Assembly: GCF_002101965.1 (NCBI RefSeq)
Contig: NZ_LQQA01000005.1
Coordinates: 248,001 to 312,000, forward strand
DNA from: Mycolicibacterium wolinskyi
Lineage (GTDB): Bacteria > Actinomycetota > Actinomycetes > Mycobacteriales > Mycobacteriaceae
Direction: 5' to 3'
Length of the DNA: 64,000 nucleotides
In this document: positions 24,623-32,385 of the stretch, one piece after another
How the letters are laid out: every line of letters starts with the position of its first letter
Numbering within the stretch: the first letter of the stretch is position 1
The notes under the pieces: model-generated
What the model saw: the letters and a program-made list of their open reading frames with translations, nothing else
Database searches by the model: none
What the model was told of the DNA's origin: nothing
Program-made: the position numbers and the translations under genes

Positions 24623-25606
24623 GTGGTCACAACCGACAGCCGCGGCCGGCGCTTAGCTCCTGCGCCGATGCTGGCTGTCCTCGGGTCGCCGCCACGCGAC
24701 GCCGGCTGGGCCGTCGAGTGGAAGTTCGACGGCCAACGCGCGACCGTGGTCATTGACGGCTGCGATGTCACGGTCTTTTCCCGATCCGGCGCTGATGTGA
24801 CGCGCGCCTTCCCCGAGCTTTCGGGGGTAGCGGCCGCGCTGGGGCACCGCCGCGCGGTGCTCGACGGTGAGATCATCGCCCCTGATGCAGACGGTCTGCC
24901 CTCGTTCTCGCGACTACAGCAGCGCTGGCCGCAGAACCGTCGACCCACACCCGAGCTCCTGCGGCAGGTGCCAGTTCAACTAGTCGCTTTCGATGTGCTC
25001 GCCCTCGACGGCGACGACGTCACGGCCGCGTCCTACGTCGAGCGCCGTGCCGCACTCGATGCCCTGGCCCCCACCGATAACCGCAGGCCTGTGTTGGCAG
25101 TGCCCAGAGCCTGGACCGACATCTCCCCCGCCGACATGCTGAGCATCGCCGCCGACCATCGGATGGAAGGCATCGTCGCCAAGCGCCTGGACTCGCCGTA
25201 CCGCTCCGGCAGATCGGCGTTGTGGGTGAAGTGCCCGGTCCGCGCCACGGCCGAGCTCGCGATCGTCGGGTACTGGCCGGCGTCGGCGCCTATGACCTCC
25301 AAGAGCGTTGGCGCCCTGCTGCTTGCGGGTCGCGACGACGCCGGCGAACTGGTGGTGGTCGGACGGGTCGGCACCGGTTTCAGCTCCACCACCCGGCAAC
25401 ATCTCTACGAGCTGCTCCATGCGATCGAATGCACAGATCCTGTCGTCGACCGCGGCGTCGACGAATCGCCGGGCCTGCGGTGGGTGAAGCCTGCGTATGT
25501 CGGCGAGGTCGCCTACCGCGAATACAGGCTGGGCGGTGGACTTCGCCACGCCTCATGGAAGGGGCTACGAGCCGTGTCTCCTTACGACGTGCGGGTACCG
25601 GCCTAG
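24623..25606 (+). CDS. ATP-dependent DNA ligase, LigC/LigD-like
   Basis: A 327-residue protein, GTG start without a strong ribosome-binding site. Nucleotidyltransferase motifs: I EWKFDGQR (K34 is the AMP-accepting lysine), III LDGEIIA, IV MEGIVAKR, V LWVKC. A C-terminal OB-fold runs from about residue 215 to the end. Size and motif spacing match the small ATP ligases of actinobacteria (LigC) and the ligase module of LigD, which seal breaks in end joining and repair. It lies alone on its strand, divergent from the HTH/nucleotidyltransferase pair. Plasmid carriage is unusual but known for mobile ligases. Confidence 0.85.
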   Translation: MVTTDSRGRRLAPAPMLAVLGSPPRDAGWAVEWKFDGQRATVVIDGCDVTVFSRSGADVTRAFPELSGVAAALGHRRAVLDGEIIAPDADGLPSFSRLQQRWPQNRRPTPELLRQVPVQLVAFDVLALDGDDVTAASYVERRAALDALAPTDNRRPVLAVPRAWTDISPADMLSIAADHRMEGIVAKRLDSPYRSGRSALWVKCPVRATAELAIVGYWPASAPMTSKSVGALLLAGRDDAGELVVVGRVGTGFSSTTRQHLYELLHAIECTDPVVDRGVDESPGLRWVKPAYVGEVAYREYRLGGGLRHASWKGLRAVSPYDVRVPA

Positions 25607-25844
25607 CTGTGGCGTTCTGCCACGTTGGTTACACGGCCCGGCGTGAAGACGGCTGTAGGGCGACACGGTCCGCTCCTCCAGGCGCCAAAGCCTCGGCGGG
25701 TAGAGCCGGAGTACGTCTTCGAACCGCCCGGTGATTCATTCGGCGGTCAACGAGCTGTCAGTGTCCTTTGCGTCGCGTACCCGCCACTACCGGCACACTT
25801 GACGCAATAGGCAATCACTTGACGCTACGTGTTATCGTTCATGC
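25607..25844 (+). promoter_or_regulatory. Promoter region of the Xre gene, with a direct repeat
   Basis: CACTTGACGC occurs twice (around 25796 and 25816), each containing a TTGACG -35-like box, followed by TTATCGTTC about 15 bases before the GTG start. Two overlapping promoters or a pair of operator half-sites are possible. The rest of the gap shows no gene. Confidence 0.4.
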
Positions 25845-26816
25845 GTGGCAAACACACTCGACAATCTGTCCGAGCTGATCGACCGGCACCTGCCGGCGCG
25901 GGGCATGAACCGCGAGGATCTGGCCAAGACCCTCAGCGTCTCCCCCAGCACCCTCAGCCGGTGGTCCTCCCGCATGCCCGGGGCGGAGACCGTCCGTGCC
26001 CTCGCCACCGCGCTCGATCTGCCCTACGGTGCCGTGCTCGCCGCCGCTCTGCGCTCCGGTGGATACGCCGAGACCTCCACCGATATCTTGGCTGGCCACA
26101 GCCTCACCCTCGTGGCCCGCGACCCTGCCTGCTCGCAGTCCAGCGAGAACGACGACGAGCCGGGCGCCGTGTTCACCGACCCAGACAGTGCCCGACGGTG
26201 GGCCCACGTTCGCCAGGAACTCGACTGCCGCATCGCCGACTACGGTCACGGCGACACCGCCTCCGCCCAGGTAGTGATCGACGGTGCCGCCACGCCTGAG
26301 CACGTCGTCGTCTACCGGGCGAGCTGGGATCACCGCACCGACACCGTCTCCGTCTCAGAGTCGGGAGTGTTCGCTGAGGTGCCGTCGGGGCTCGATCCGG
26401 AGACAGCGCTAGTGGACACCCTCAACGACACCGGCAAGGTGTTCGCAGTGACATCCTCCGCGGTCGACGCCGACACGGCCCGGAAGACCGTCGAGGATGC
26501 GGTTACTCATCTGCGCGGCCAGGGCAAGCTGCTCGGCACCGAGGAGGCGACCGGCCTCGGATTCACCGACCACCTCATGCACAGCGAGCTGATGAGCATG
26601 AGACACCGCGCGCAGGTCCGGCATGAGGAACGCAGCGGCGAAGTGGAGCTCCCCGAGATGAGCACGAGGATCAAGGAGTTCGTCTCGAAGATCGCCGCCG
26701 CGCCGCAGATGCCGTACGTGTGGGGCGGAGGCGACGACCGCGGCGGTGACACGAAGCCTTGGCGTGACCCGATCAACACCTACAGCATGCAACCGCGGGA
26801 CAGCCACGACAGCTGA
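25845..26816 (+). CDS. Xre-family regulator with large C-terminal domain
   Basis: A 323-residue protein started at GTG 25845, close to its promoter, so the transcript is probably leaderless. The N-terminal 65 residues are a standard Xre HTH (MNREDLAKTLSVSPSTLSRW, about 21-40, with the following helix RALATALDLPYG). Residues 80-260 form an alpha/beta domain of unknown ligand specificity. The C-terminal tail is Gly/Asp-rich. Likely a local repressor; targets unknown. Confidence 0.7.
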   Translation: MANTLDNLSELIDRHLPARGMNREDLAKTLSVSPSTLSRWSSRMPGAETVRALATALDLPYGAVLAAALRSGGYAETSTDILAGHSLTLVARDPACSQSSENDDEPGAVFTDPDSARRWAHVRQELDCRIADYGHGDTASAQVVIDGAATPEHVVVYRASWDHRTDTVSVSESGVFAEVPSGLDPETALVDTLNDTGKVFAVTSSAVDADTARKTVEDAVTHLRGQGKLLGTEEATGLGFTDHLMHSELMSMRHRAQVRHEERSGEVELPEMSTRIKEFVSKIAAAPQMPYVWGGGDDRGGDTKPWRDPINTYSMQPRDSHDS

Positions 26817-27006
26817 CCGTTGCCCCCGACTAGATCATCCCTGTACGACATTGACGTCTGACACTGCGGAAGTTACTGGGACAAGTTCGGCGAGGCGTGC
26901 GAACGCGCCTCAGCTTTCGCACGCTGCAGCCGTCCGGCGAATGTAAACGCCCTCGGCCGGGTATCTGGTCTTCACCACTGGGATCAAATCTTGAGAGGCG
27001 ACGACG

Positions 27007-27231
27007 ATGGCTAAAGGAGATATCAGCACCTACCACGAGGATGGCGTGTGGAAGTCCAAGGTCGAGGGCAGCAGCCGTGCGGCGCACGCCGGCGGGACCA
27101 AGGCCCAGCAACAGGCAATCGGGCGCGACATGGCCAAGGCCCGCAAGGTTGAACACACCATCCGCAACGTCGACGGCACCATCGCGGAGAAGAACTCCTA
27201 CGGCCACGACCCCCACCCGCCGAAGGGCTGA
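27007..27231 (+). CDS. DUF2188-family protein
   Basis: A 74-residue protein behind AGAGGCGACG. The family pattern is complete: an N-terminal strand pair (YHEDGVWKSKVEGSSRAAHA), a central helix (KAQQQAIGRDMAKARKV) and the hallmark C-terminus EKNSYGHDPHPPKG. Function of the family is unknown; members are widespread on actinobacterial chromosomes and mobile elements. It stands alone between the Xre gene and element E. Confidence 0.85.
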   Translation: MAKGDISTYHEDGVWKSKVEGSSRAAHAGGTKAQQQAIGRDMAKARKVEHTIRNVDGTIAEKNSYGHDPHPPKG

Positions 27232-27353
27232 CTGGCTGCGGGGTTCTCGATCAGGCAGGCGTCATCCGGGCTCCTGCGTAGCGCATCCTCGTGCGCTGCT
27301 CGCCGTCGCCCTGCTCCATTCCGGATGAATCCGGGTGCCGAAACTTCGAAGTT

Positions 27354-27563
27354 GTAGTGAGGCCTGTGGGCCTCTCTGTGGCTTCCACCGTTGGAGCTCT
27401 CGTTGCATCTTTCGTAGTGCCTGTCGTTGCGCGTCTGTGACGCATCTCCGGAGTCGGAGACTCGGGGATAACACTATGGTCACGACTTGTTTTTCAGACG
27501 ATATCCCCGCGACGCGCCACGGGGTCACGGGCCGGTTTCGTGGCGTGGCCCGTTGCGCGCTGT
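27354..27563 (+). repeat. 7+2 element E (12-bp-unit array)
   Basis: Units start at 27354, 27366, 27378, 27390, 27402, 27414 and 27426 (for example GTGGCTTCCACC, GTTGGAGCTCTC, GTTGCATCTTTC). A 102-base spacer has TTTTT at its position 53, and the paired units lie at 27540 and 27552 (GTGGCGTGGCCC, GTTGCGCGCTGT). It lies between convergent genes and ends 17 bases before the stop of the next leftward gene. Confidence 0.9.
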
Positions 27564-27580
27564 ACTGCTGAGTTGCGAGG

Positions 27581-27811
27581 TCAGTCGCTGGCGCGGTCAA
27601 GGCTCGCGGTGAGGTCGGTGCGGGCACCTTGCCGACGTTGCACCTGTTGCACTTTCGCGGCGGGGTATCCGCTGATGCGGGCGATTCCGCGGCTGGACAT
27701 GATGGCGCGGGCCCGGGATTGGCTGCAGCCAAGGAACTCGGCGACTTTCTCGATGGGCCACAGTTCATCCCCGCTAGTGGTGGCCATCTCACCGTCGCTG
27801 TTGTCGGTCAT
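27581..27811 (-). CDS. Small HTH protein, excisionase-like
   Basis: A 76-residue protein whose ATG overlaps the upstream stop by 4 bases. The core ELWPIEKVAEFLGCSQSRAR (residues about 16-35), followed by a wing-like basic segment, matches MerR/Xis-type winged HTH domains that bind DNA in excision or regulation. Translationally coupled to the 275-residue gene upstream, so the two probably act together, for example as a regulator pair. A prophage-type excisionase role is not supported by any nearby integrase. Confidence 0.6.
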   Translation of the reverse strand: MTDNSDGEMATTSGDELWPIEKVAEFLGCSQSRARAIMSSRGIARISGYPAAKVQQVQRRQGARTDLTASLDRASD

Positions 27812-28635
27812 GAGATTTGGTGTTTCGCCGCGGCCAGGAGTGGCCGGGCCCAGGCGCGTCGCAGCGTGCGCATGCGGAGTCGCTTCGACCTGAGTTCGTC
27901 GACATCGGTGTAGGCCGTCGGCGGGAAGAGTTTGTCCCCGAGAGCCCACGCGTGCAGGTTGCGGCTCCGGCCGACCAAACCTTGCACTGAGCTGTGCCCG
28001 AGCAGCGGCGCGCTCCGCTCGTCCTGGTGCTGGAGAAATTCTGCGGACGCCGCCGGCGGCAGGAATAGGGAGACTTGAGATGCGCCGTAGAGAGGCAGCA
28101 TTTCGTCGCGACGGAATGGAATGGTTGCCAGCCAGAACCGGCGGCGCCGCGAGTGCGCCGCTTCGTGTCCGTAGTCGTTGAGTACACTTTCACGAAACGG
28201 CTGCTCGGATTCCTGAGCTTTGCGGCCGGCTTCACGCTCCCAGGCGTCCAGCCAGACCGCATAGAAGGTCAGGGGCACGGGGACCGCTCCGATCGAGGCG
28301 AGAAATGCCGCCCGCAGCGCGTCCTGACTCTCTGCGAGCTCGTTTTTCTGGTCGGGGTTCAGGCCACGTGAGCGGAGCCGTACCTGTTTGATCGCGGCCG
28401 AGTCTTTGATGATGCGCAGGCGCTCAGCGCGCAGCTGACGCGGGTCACTGGCAGCGACCAGGTGGGCGATTTCTTCTGGCCCGTTCAGCCCTTGCATGAG
28501 GCTGCCGCAGTGTTTGCACCCTAGGCCTGTGGGATCCGTCTCGGTGCGCTCATGATCTGCGGGCATTGCTGTGCCGCAGGCGGCGCATAGGCACATCACG
28601 GCGTCGAGTTTGAGGATGGCGGGCCCGCTGAGCAT
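27808..28635 (-). CDS. Unknown protein with N-terminal zinc ribbon
   Basis: A 275-residue protein beginning MLSGPAILKLDAVMC. Cysteine pairs CLCAACGTA and LGCKHCGSL (about residues 15-45) form a zinc-ribbon-like head. The rest is mainly helical with basic stretches (RRRRFWLAT, RSKRLRMRTLRRAWAR). The start is placed 18 bases downstream of a TAGCGT -10-like box and an inverted repeat, so a leaderless or nearly leaderless message is likely. It is coupled to the small HTH gene downstream. Function not recognised. Confidence 0.55.
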   Translation of the reverse strand: MLSGPAILKLDAVMCLCAACGTAMPADHERTETDPTGLGCKHCGSLMQGLNGPEEIAHLVAASDPRQLRAERLRIIKDSAAIKQVRLRSRGLNPDQKNELAESQDALRAAFLASIGAVPVPLTFYAVWLDAWEREAGRKAQESEQPFRESVLNDYGHEAAHSRRRRFWLATIPFRRDEMLPLYGASQVSLFLPPAASAEFLQHQDERSAPLLGHSSVQGLVGRSRNLHAWALGDKLFPPTAYTDVDELRSKRLRMRTLRRAWARPLLAAAKHQIS

Positions 28636-28657
28636 GGTGCCCACGCTACACAACTTC

Positions 28658-28672
28658 CGAGCGTTTCGCTCG
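28658..28672. promoter_or_regulatory. Inverted repeat in promoter of the zinc-ribbon gene
   Basis: CGAGCG-TTT-CGCTCG, a perfect 6-bp inverted repeat centred about 30 bases upstream of the start at 28635. Probably an operator, possibly for the HTH protein encoded in the same operon. Confidence 0.5.
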
Positions 28673-28731
28673 TAGGTGATCGTTTCCTGATCCGTGCCGC
28701 GATTGGCCACTGCATGACCAACACGGCACCT

Positions 28732-29019
28732 CTAGCGGTAGGGATTCAGCAGCTCAGCGTGATGGCGCACCCGATCGATCACATCGTCGAATGACGGCGG
28801 ATTGCTCCCGTAATAGAGCGTCTCCATTGCCGTTTCATGCTCCCTCCGCAGATCCGCCGCGAATTCGCCAGCTGGATCGAGAGAGGCCACCATCGTCCGC
28901 AGTACTTCGCAGATCCAGTAGTCCTTCTCCACCGCCAACGACTGCACGCCCAAGCGTTCCGCGGCGGCCGCGATCGTCGCGGCGAAGACCTCAGAGTCTT
29001 CGGCGCGCCACAACGCCAC
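28732..29019 (-). pseudogene. AbiEii-like toxin with internal deletion
   Basis: Only 95 residues instead of the usual 280 or so. The N-terminal motif of AbiEii toxins is intact (VEKDYWICEVLRTM, residues about 30-43) and the C-terminal helical end looks normal (FDDVIDRVRHHAELL), but they are joined directly. The stretch carrying the catalytic KGGTSLSK and DID-type motifs is missing. The frame is preserved, as expected for an in-frame deletion. It lies 3 bases downstream of an intact antitoxin gene. It is therefore most likely a non-functional toxin, unless the short form has a new role. Confidence 0.75.
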
Positions 29020-29021
29020 GA

Positions 29022-29711
29022 TCAGACAGCCAGACCCGCCAGCGCGCGCGCTTCGATCCGCGGGTCAGCGGCCGGTACCTTCTCGGCCAGTTCCGCCAGC
29101 CCAGTCTGGCGCAGCAGGTGACGCAGCCGAGCCCGGGCCGAGGCGCGCTCGGTGTCGCCGGCACCAGCCAACCTCGCGGCGTCGATACCGCCCGAGCGGA
29201 TGAGTTCTTGTAGCCGCCCCATCGCCTGCTGCGGTCCGGTCTCGATGACACGGTCCCATCCGTCGAGCACTTCCAGGGCGGCCACCTCGGTCTGGCTCAG
29301 TTCGTAATCAGCACGGCCGCGGCGAGCCGAACGGTTCACGAACCGCACAGTTTCGGTATCGGTTGGCGGGCGGGCGGGCACCGCGTACTCGGCTTGGCGA
29401 GGAATCTGGGTGGACAGCCTCAGCGCGTTCGCCGCTGACAGCCCCGCCGGCCCGATTCCCGCCTGACCGGTCAGCTGTAATGCCAGCGCCGCCTCCGGGG
29501 GCGGGGCCATGCCCAGCGGCGTCTTAGTCCCGCGCCAGTACAGGCCCTTACGGACGCGCCGCAGCTCTCCCTGACGCACCAGCTCGGCGAGCAGGTGCTG
29601 CGCTGTCGAGGGTGGTGCGTCGATGTCGGTCGTCTTCCAGAACTGGTTGCGGGAATCCAGCAATGTTCGACGAGCGTCTTGCGCGGCGCGACGATCGCAC
29701 TGAGTGGACAT
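29022..29711 (-). CDS. AbiEi-family antitoxin
   Basis: A 229-residue protein. The N-terminal winged HTH (PSTAQHLLAELVRQGELRRV, then KGLYWRG, about residues 34-60) and the following hydrophobic region (ALALQLTGQAGIGPAGLSAA) match DUF6088/AbiEi transcriptional repressors, which pair with AbiEii nucleotidyltransferase toxins. The toxin gene 3 bases downstream is internally deleted, so this is an orphaned antitoxin. It could still repress its own promoter or neutralise related toxins elsewhere on the replicon. Confidence 0.75.
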   Translation of the reverse strand: MSTQCDRRAAQDARRTLLDSRNQFWKTTDIDAPPSTAQHLLAELVRQGELRRVRKGLYWRGTKTPLGMAPPPEAALALQLTGQAGIGPAGLSAANALRLSTQIPRQAEYAVPARPPTDTETVRFVNRSARRGRADYELSQTEVAALEVLDGWDRVIETGPQQAMGRLQELIRSGGIDAARLAGAGDTERASARARLRHLLRQTGLAELAEKVPAADPRIEARALAGLAV

Positions 29712-29844
29712 CGGCAGTCACCTCCTTCTCTGCAAAATGATACGAGAAACTGCCGGTTCTGACATCTGCATAGGTCGTCACCTGCACCGCGATCACCTCC
29801 CCACCGCGGTTTAAGAGCTCGACGAGGAAGCCGCTCGGCGCCGT

Positions 29845-29922
29845 TGGAACTGGGGCGCCCGCGACGGCTGGCATATGCGGCCAACGTGCGGGGCGAAAGC
29901 TGGTAAACCTGCTCAAGCTCGG
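29845..29922. repeat. 78-bp dispersed repeat, copy 1
   Basis: This segment (starting TGGAACTGGGGCGCC, ending GCTCAAGCTCGG) recurs at 31872-31949 with only about four mismatches. On the minus strand both copies encode a fragment like LEQVYQL-PRTLAAYASRR, suggesting that they are remnants of the same former gene end. Confidence 0.85.
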
Positions 29923-29973
29923 GTCTGACTACCGCAAGCCGTTTCGGCAGGCCGCAAAAGCGCGGACGGAAAA

Positions 29974-30699
29974 TCACCACTCCCACGGCATGTGGATAAT
30001 CTCGTCAGCCAGCTCGGGATTCCATTTCAGGCGTATGCCTAGGCCCCCCTGGACAATATCCGTGGATGGAAAATAACCAGGCCGCGTCCACGCATGTGGC
30101 AGTTGACTGACGGGCACACCACCCCGGCCGTGCGCCATTGGATGATCCGGAGGAAACATCACATAGCCGTGTCCGTCGTCGGTCATCGCGGTGATTCGCC
30201 CATCATGGTCGAAATGCAGAAAATGGATCGGATACCAACGACCCAGCCACTCAAAATCAGCGTCGGCGTAGCCGAGAGCTTGGGCAGCCGGCGGAGTTCT
30301 TAAGAATCCGTTCGGCAAGTACCACGAACTGCCGTCAGGCCATTTGTAGCCGTGGGCCAGTATCTCCACGACTTCGCGGGCAGTTGGCAGTTCGGCTTCA
30401 CGGAACACCTCCGTCGAGACGACTTGAACAGCGCCACGGAAACGAACCCCCAACTCTGGGAAGTCTGGGTCCACCTCTACCGGCAGGTCACCGGGATCTA
30501 CCTGACACACCGCTCGACCACCGCCGAGTGTGGTGAACGCAACGGCGACATCCTTGGATCGACTGGCGTAAACAAAGTTCGGCGTATCGACTGGCTGGTC
30601 ACGACCTGGAGGCTCGCCGCGCATCGCGGCTGTCTGGATTTCTCGCTCTGAAAGCGGGTCGGCGCACGGGCCCAGGCCGTGCCAATAGATCTCTCTCAA
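29974..30699 (-). CDS. ADP-ribosyltransferase-fold-like protein
   Basis: A 241-residue protein. It starts IYWHGLGPCADPLSE, then NFVYASRSKDVAVAFTT, then GGGRAVCQVDPGDLPVEVDP. The succession of an H-G element, a Y-A-S strand followed by a helix, and a V-x-P/DPDFPEL strand is reminiscent of Arr-type or other ART-fold enzymes. The C-terminal half (HFLHFDHDGRITAMTDDGHG onwards) is unrelated to Arr and was not recognised. The gene stands alone on its strand inside the defence-rich stretch. A toxin or defence effector is possible; the fold call is tentative. Confidence 0.4.
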   Translation of the reverse strand: MREIYWHGLGPCADPLSEREIQTAAMRGEPPGRDQPVDTPNFVYASRSKDVAVAFTTLGGGRAVCQVDPGDLPVEVDPDFPELGVRFRGAVQVVSTEVFREAELPTAREVVEILAHGYKWPDGSSWYLPNGFLRTPPAAQALGYADADFEWLGRWYPIHFLHFDHDGRITAMTDDGHGYVMFPPDHPMAHGRGGVPVSQLPHAWTRPGYFPSTDIVQGGLGIRLKWNPELADEIIHMPWEW

Positions 30700-30884
30700 A
30701 ATCCCCCCGGGTTAGGTGTCAACGATCGGCGTACAGAATCTGACCCTAGGAAAGCCGCGAGCCACAGGCCTCGCCATACGGCGAGTTATCCTGTGGCTCA
30801 CTTCCAAACCCACCGCAATGGGCTGGCTACGCACACAAGCGTACGGGTTTCGCACCCTCCCCCGCAACGGTTCGCCGCCGCGCG

Positions 30885-31013
30885 GATGCTTCGGAGATAC
30901 GTTCGATGATCCGTAGCTTTTCCAAGCTGGTTCCACCTTTGACCACGATCTCGTCGCGGTGGCCCCATCGTTCAACGTGTCCTAACTGGCAGTGCACACC
31001 AGGTTTTGCGCTG
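30885..31013 (-). pseudogene. Fragment of an AbiEii-type toxin core
   Basis: Minus-strand reading gives HRDEIVVKGGTSLEKLRIIE followed by RISE, the catalytic GGTSL-K motif of AbiEii nucleotidyltransferases, which stops just before the expected DID motif. No start, stop or flanking domain of a full gene is present. This is a leftover piece of a second AbiEii gene, and is the very region missing from the truncated copy at 28732. Confidence 0.65.
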
Positions 31014-31043
31014 ATTTTGCGCGTGATCAATACCCCTGTTGCG

Positions 31044-31066
31044 TTGTGTGCCTGATAGGCACACAA
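31044..31066. promoter_or_regulatory. Palindromic operator of DUF1778/GNAT module
   Basis: TTGTGTGCC-TGATA-GGCACACAA: perfect 9-bp arms around a 5-base centre, ending at the first possible start codon of the antitoxin gene. DUF1778 (ribbon-helix-helix) antitoxins bind such palindromes to repress their own operon. Confidence 0.75.
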
Positions 31067-31074
31067 TGGATGGC

Positions 31075-31344
31075 ATGGCTACGAAGACGGAACGGTTCGC
31101 GGTGCGCCTGACTGCTGAGCAAGACGCGCTGATTCGTCGCGCCGCCGAAGTGGAGGGGACCGATCTGACCAACTTCACGGTGACCGCCACGCTGGCACAT
31201 GCCCGCGACGTGCTCGCTGATCGCAGGCTGTTCATGCTCGACGCACCGGCCTGGTCGGAATTCGTGTCGGTACTGGACCGGCCGGTGTCGCACAAGCCGC
31301 GGCTGGCGAAGTTGTTCGCGGAGCCCTCGATCTTCGACGAGTGA
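31075..31344 (+). CDS. DUF1778 (TacA-like) antitoxin
   Basis: An 89-residue protein; a start at 31066 would add three residues, but that codon abuts the palindrome. The N-terminal ribbon-helix-helix (ERFAVRLTAEQDALIRRAAE) and the following NFTVTATLAHARDVLADRR helix are typical of DUF1778. The C-terminal segment (PRLAKLFAEPSIFDE) is the toxin-neutralising tail that wraps the GNAT enzyme. Stop and toxin start overlap (GTGA). The perfect palindrome upstream fits autorepression by the toxin-antitoxin complex. Confidence 0.88.
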   Translation: MATKTERFAVRLTAEQDALIRRAAEVEGTDLTNFTVTATLAHARDVLADRRLFMLDAPAWSEFVSVLDRPVSHKPRLAKLFAEPSIFDE

Positions 31345-31844
31345 GCGGCTACAGCGCGCCACGGCCGATCAGCGAACACGACGTGGTCGCCGAGTTCGAC
31401 AGCGGCGAACCCAGCCTGGATGAATACTTGCGAGGCCGCGCCCTGGCCAACCACGTTGAGGGCGCCTCCCGGTGCTTCGTGACGTGCCGCGACGGCCGCG
31501 TCGTCGGGTTCTATGCACTGGCCTCAGCGGCGGTGGAGCGCGCTGGCACGCCGGGGAGGGTAAGGCGCAACATGCCCGATCCGGTGCCGGTGATCCTGTT
31601 ATCGCGGCTGGCAATCGACCGCAAGGAACAAGGCCAGGGCCTAGGCGCTGCGCTGCTGCGCGACGCGATCTCCCGCGCTGTGGCGGCTGCGGAGATCATC
31701 GGGGTGCGGGCACTGCTGGTGCACGCCCTGCACGAACAGGCCCGGGCGTTCTACGCGCACTTCGACTTCGAGCCCTCACCGACCGATCAGCTGCACCAGC
31801 TGCTGCTGATCAAAGATGCCCGCGCACTGCTCGACCGCGCGTAG
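31341..31844 (+). CDS. GNAT-family acetyltransferase toxin (TacT-like)
   Basis: A 167-residue protein translated from a GTG overlapping the antitoxin stop. It opens with ISEHDVVAEFDSGEPSLDEY, the signature N-terminus of TacT-type toxins, followed by GFYALASAAVER, VPVILLSRLAIDRKEQGQGL (acetyl-CoA binding loop Q-G-Q-G-L-G) and a C-terminal Tyr-rich strand (ARAFYAHFDFEPSP). These enzymes acetylate the amino group of charged tRNAs and stop translation. Together with DUF1778 this forms a complete module, expected to stabilise the plasmid. Confidence 0.88.
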   Translation: MSGYSAPRPISEHDVVAEFDSGEPSLDEYLRGRALANHVEGASRCFVTCRDGRVVGFYALASAAVERAGTPGRVRRNMPDPVPVILLSRLAIDRKEQGQGLGAALLRDAISRAVAAAEIIGVRALLVHALHEQARAFYAHFDFEPSPTDQLHQLLLIKDARALLDRA

Positions 31845-31871
31845 GCGTCACCGCTGATCACCGCCCCGCCG

Positions 31872-31949
31872 TGGAACTGGGGCGCCTGCGACGGCTGGCA
31901 TATGCGGCCAACGTGCGGGGCGCGAGTTGGTAAACCTGCTCAAGCTCGG
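31872..31949. repeat. 78-bp dispersed repeat, copy 2
   Basis: Second copy of the segment at 29845-29922, in the same orientation about 2 kb away, with about four mismatches. It lies just behind the GNAT toxin gene in otherwise non-coding sequence. Confidence 0.85.
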
Positions 31950-32023
31950 TTGCCTACGCACGCCCGGACCAGTTAGCCGAGATCCCCCGCAGGTCCCGCC
32001 GAATCGAGCAAGAGTTCTCCGAT

Positions 32024-32233
32024 GTGGCATGCATCGTGGCGCATGCTGTTGCACGACATGTTGTATATCTCGTTGCGTCTTCCATGGTGCCATCTGTTGC
32101 GTCCATTGACCGGCAGGTCAGGCATGGACAGCCCATTACAACACACTGCTCAAAGCTAGTTTTCACGGAACATCGCGGCTCCGTACGCAGTGATCTCTAC
32201 ACATGCTTCGTGGCGCTGTTCGTTGTGCCTGAT
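32024..32233 (+). repeat. 7+2 element F (12-bp-unit array)
   Basis: Units start at 32024, 32036, 32048, 32060, 32072, 32084 and 32096 (for example GTGGCATGCATC, GTGGCGCATGCT, GTTGCACGACAT). A 102-base spacer has TTTT at its position 53, and the paired units lie at 32210 and 32222 (GTGGCGCTGTTC, GTTGTGCCTGAT). It lies between convergent genes (ends 31844 and 32386). Confidence 0.9.
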
Positions 32234-32385
32234 TCCCGCATCACACGGGCGTAGCTAGAACATGCCCCGCCGGGGCGCCATTCTGTTCCGCAATTACCAA
32301 TGCCGACCCAGCCTCGTTTGCCAGCCTGCTGGCGCTCAATCGGCTGAAGGTCAGCCGCTAAGCCGGTTCGCGGGAACTGGCGAAC

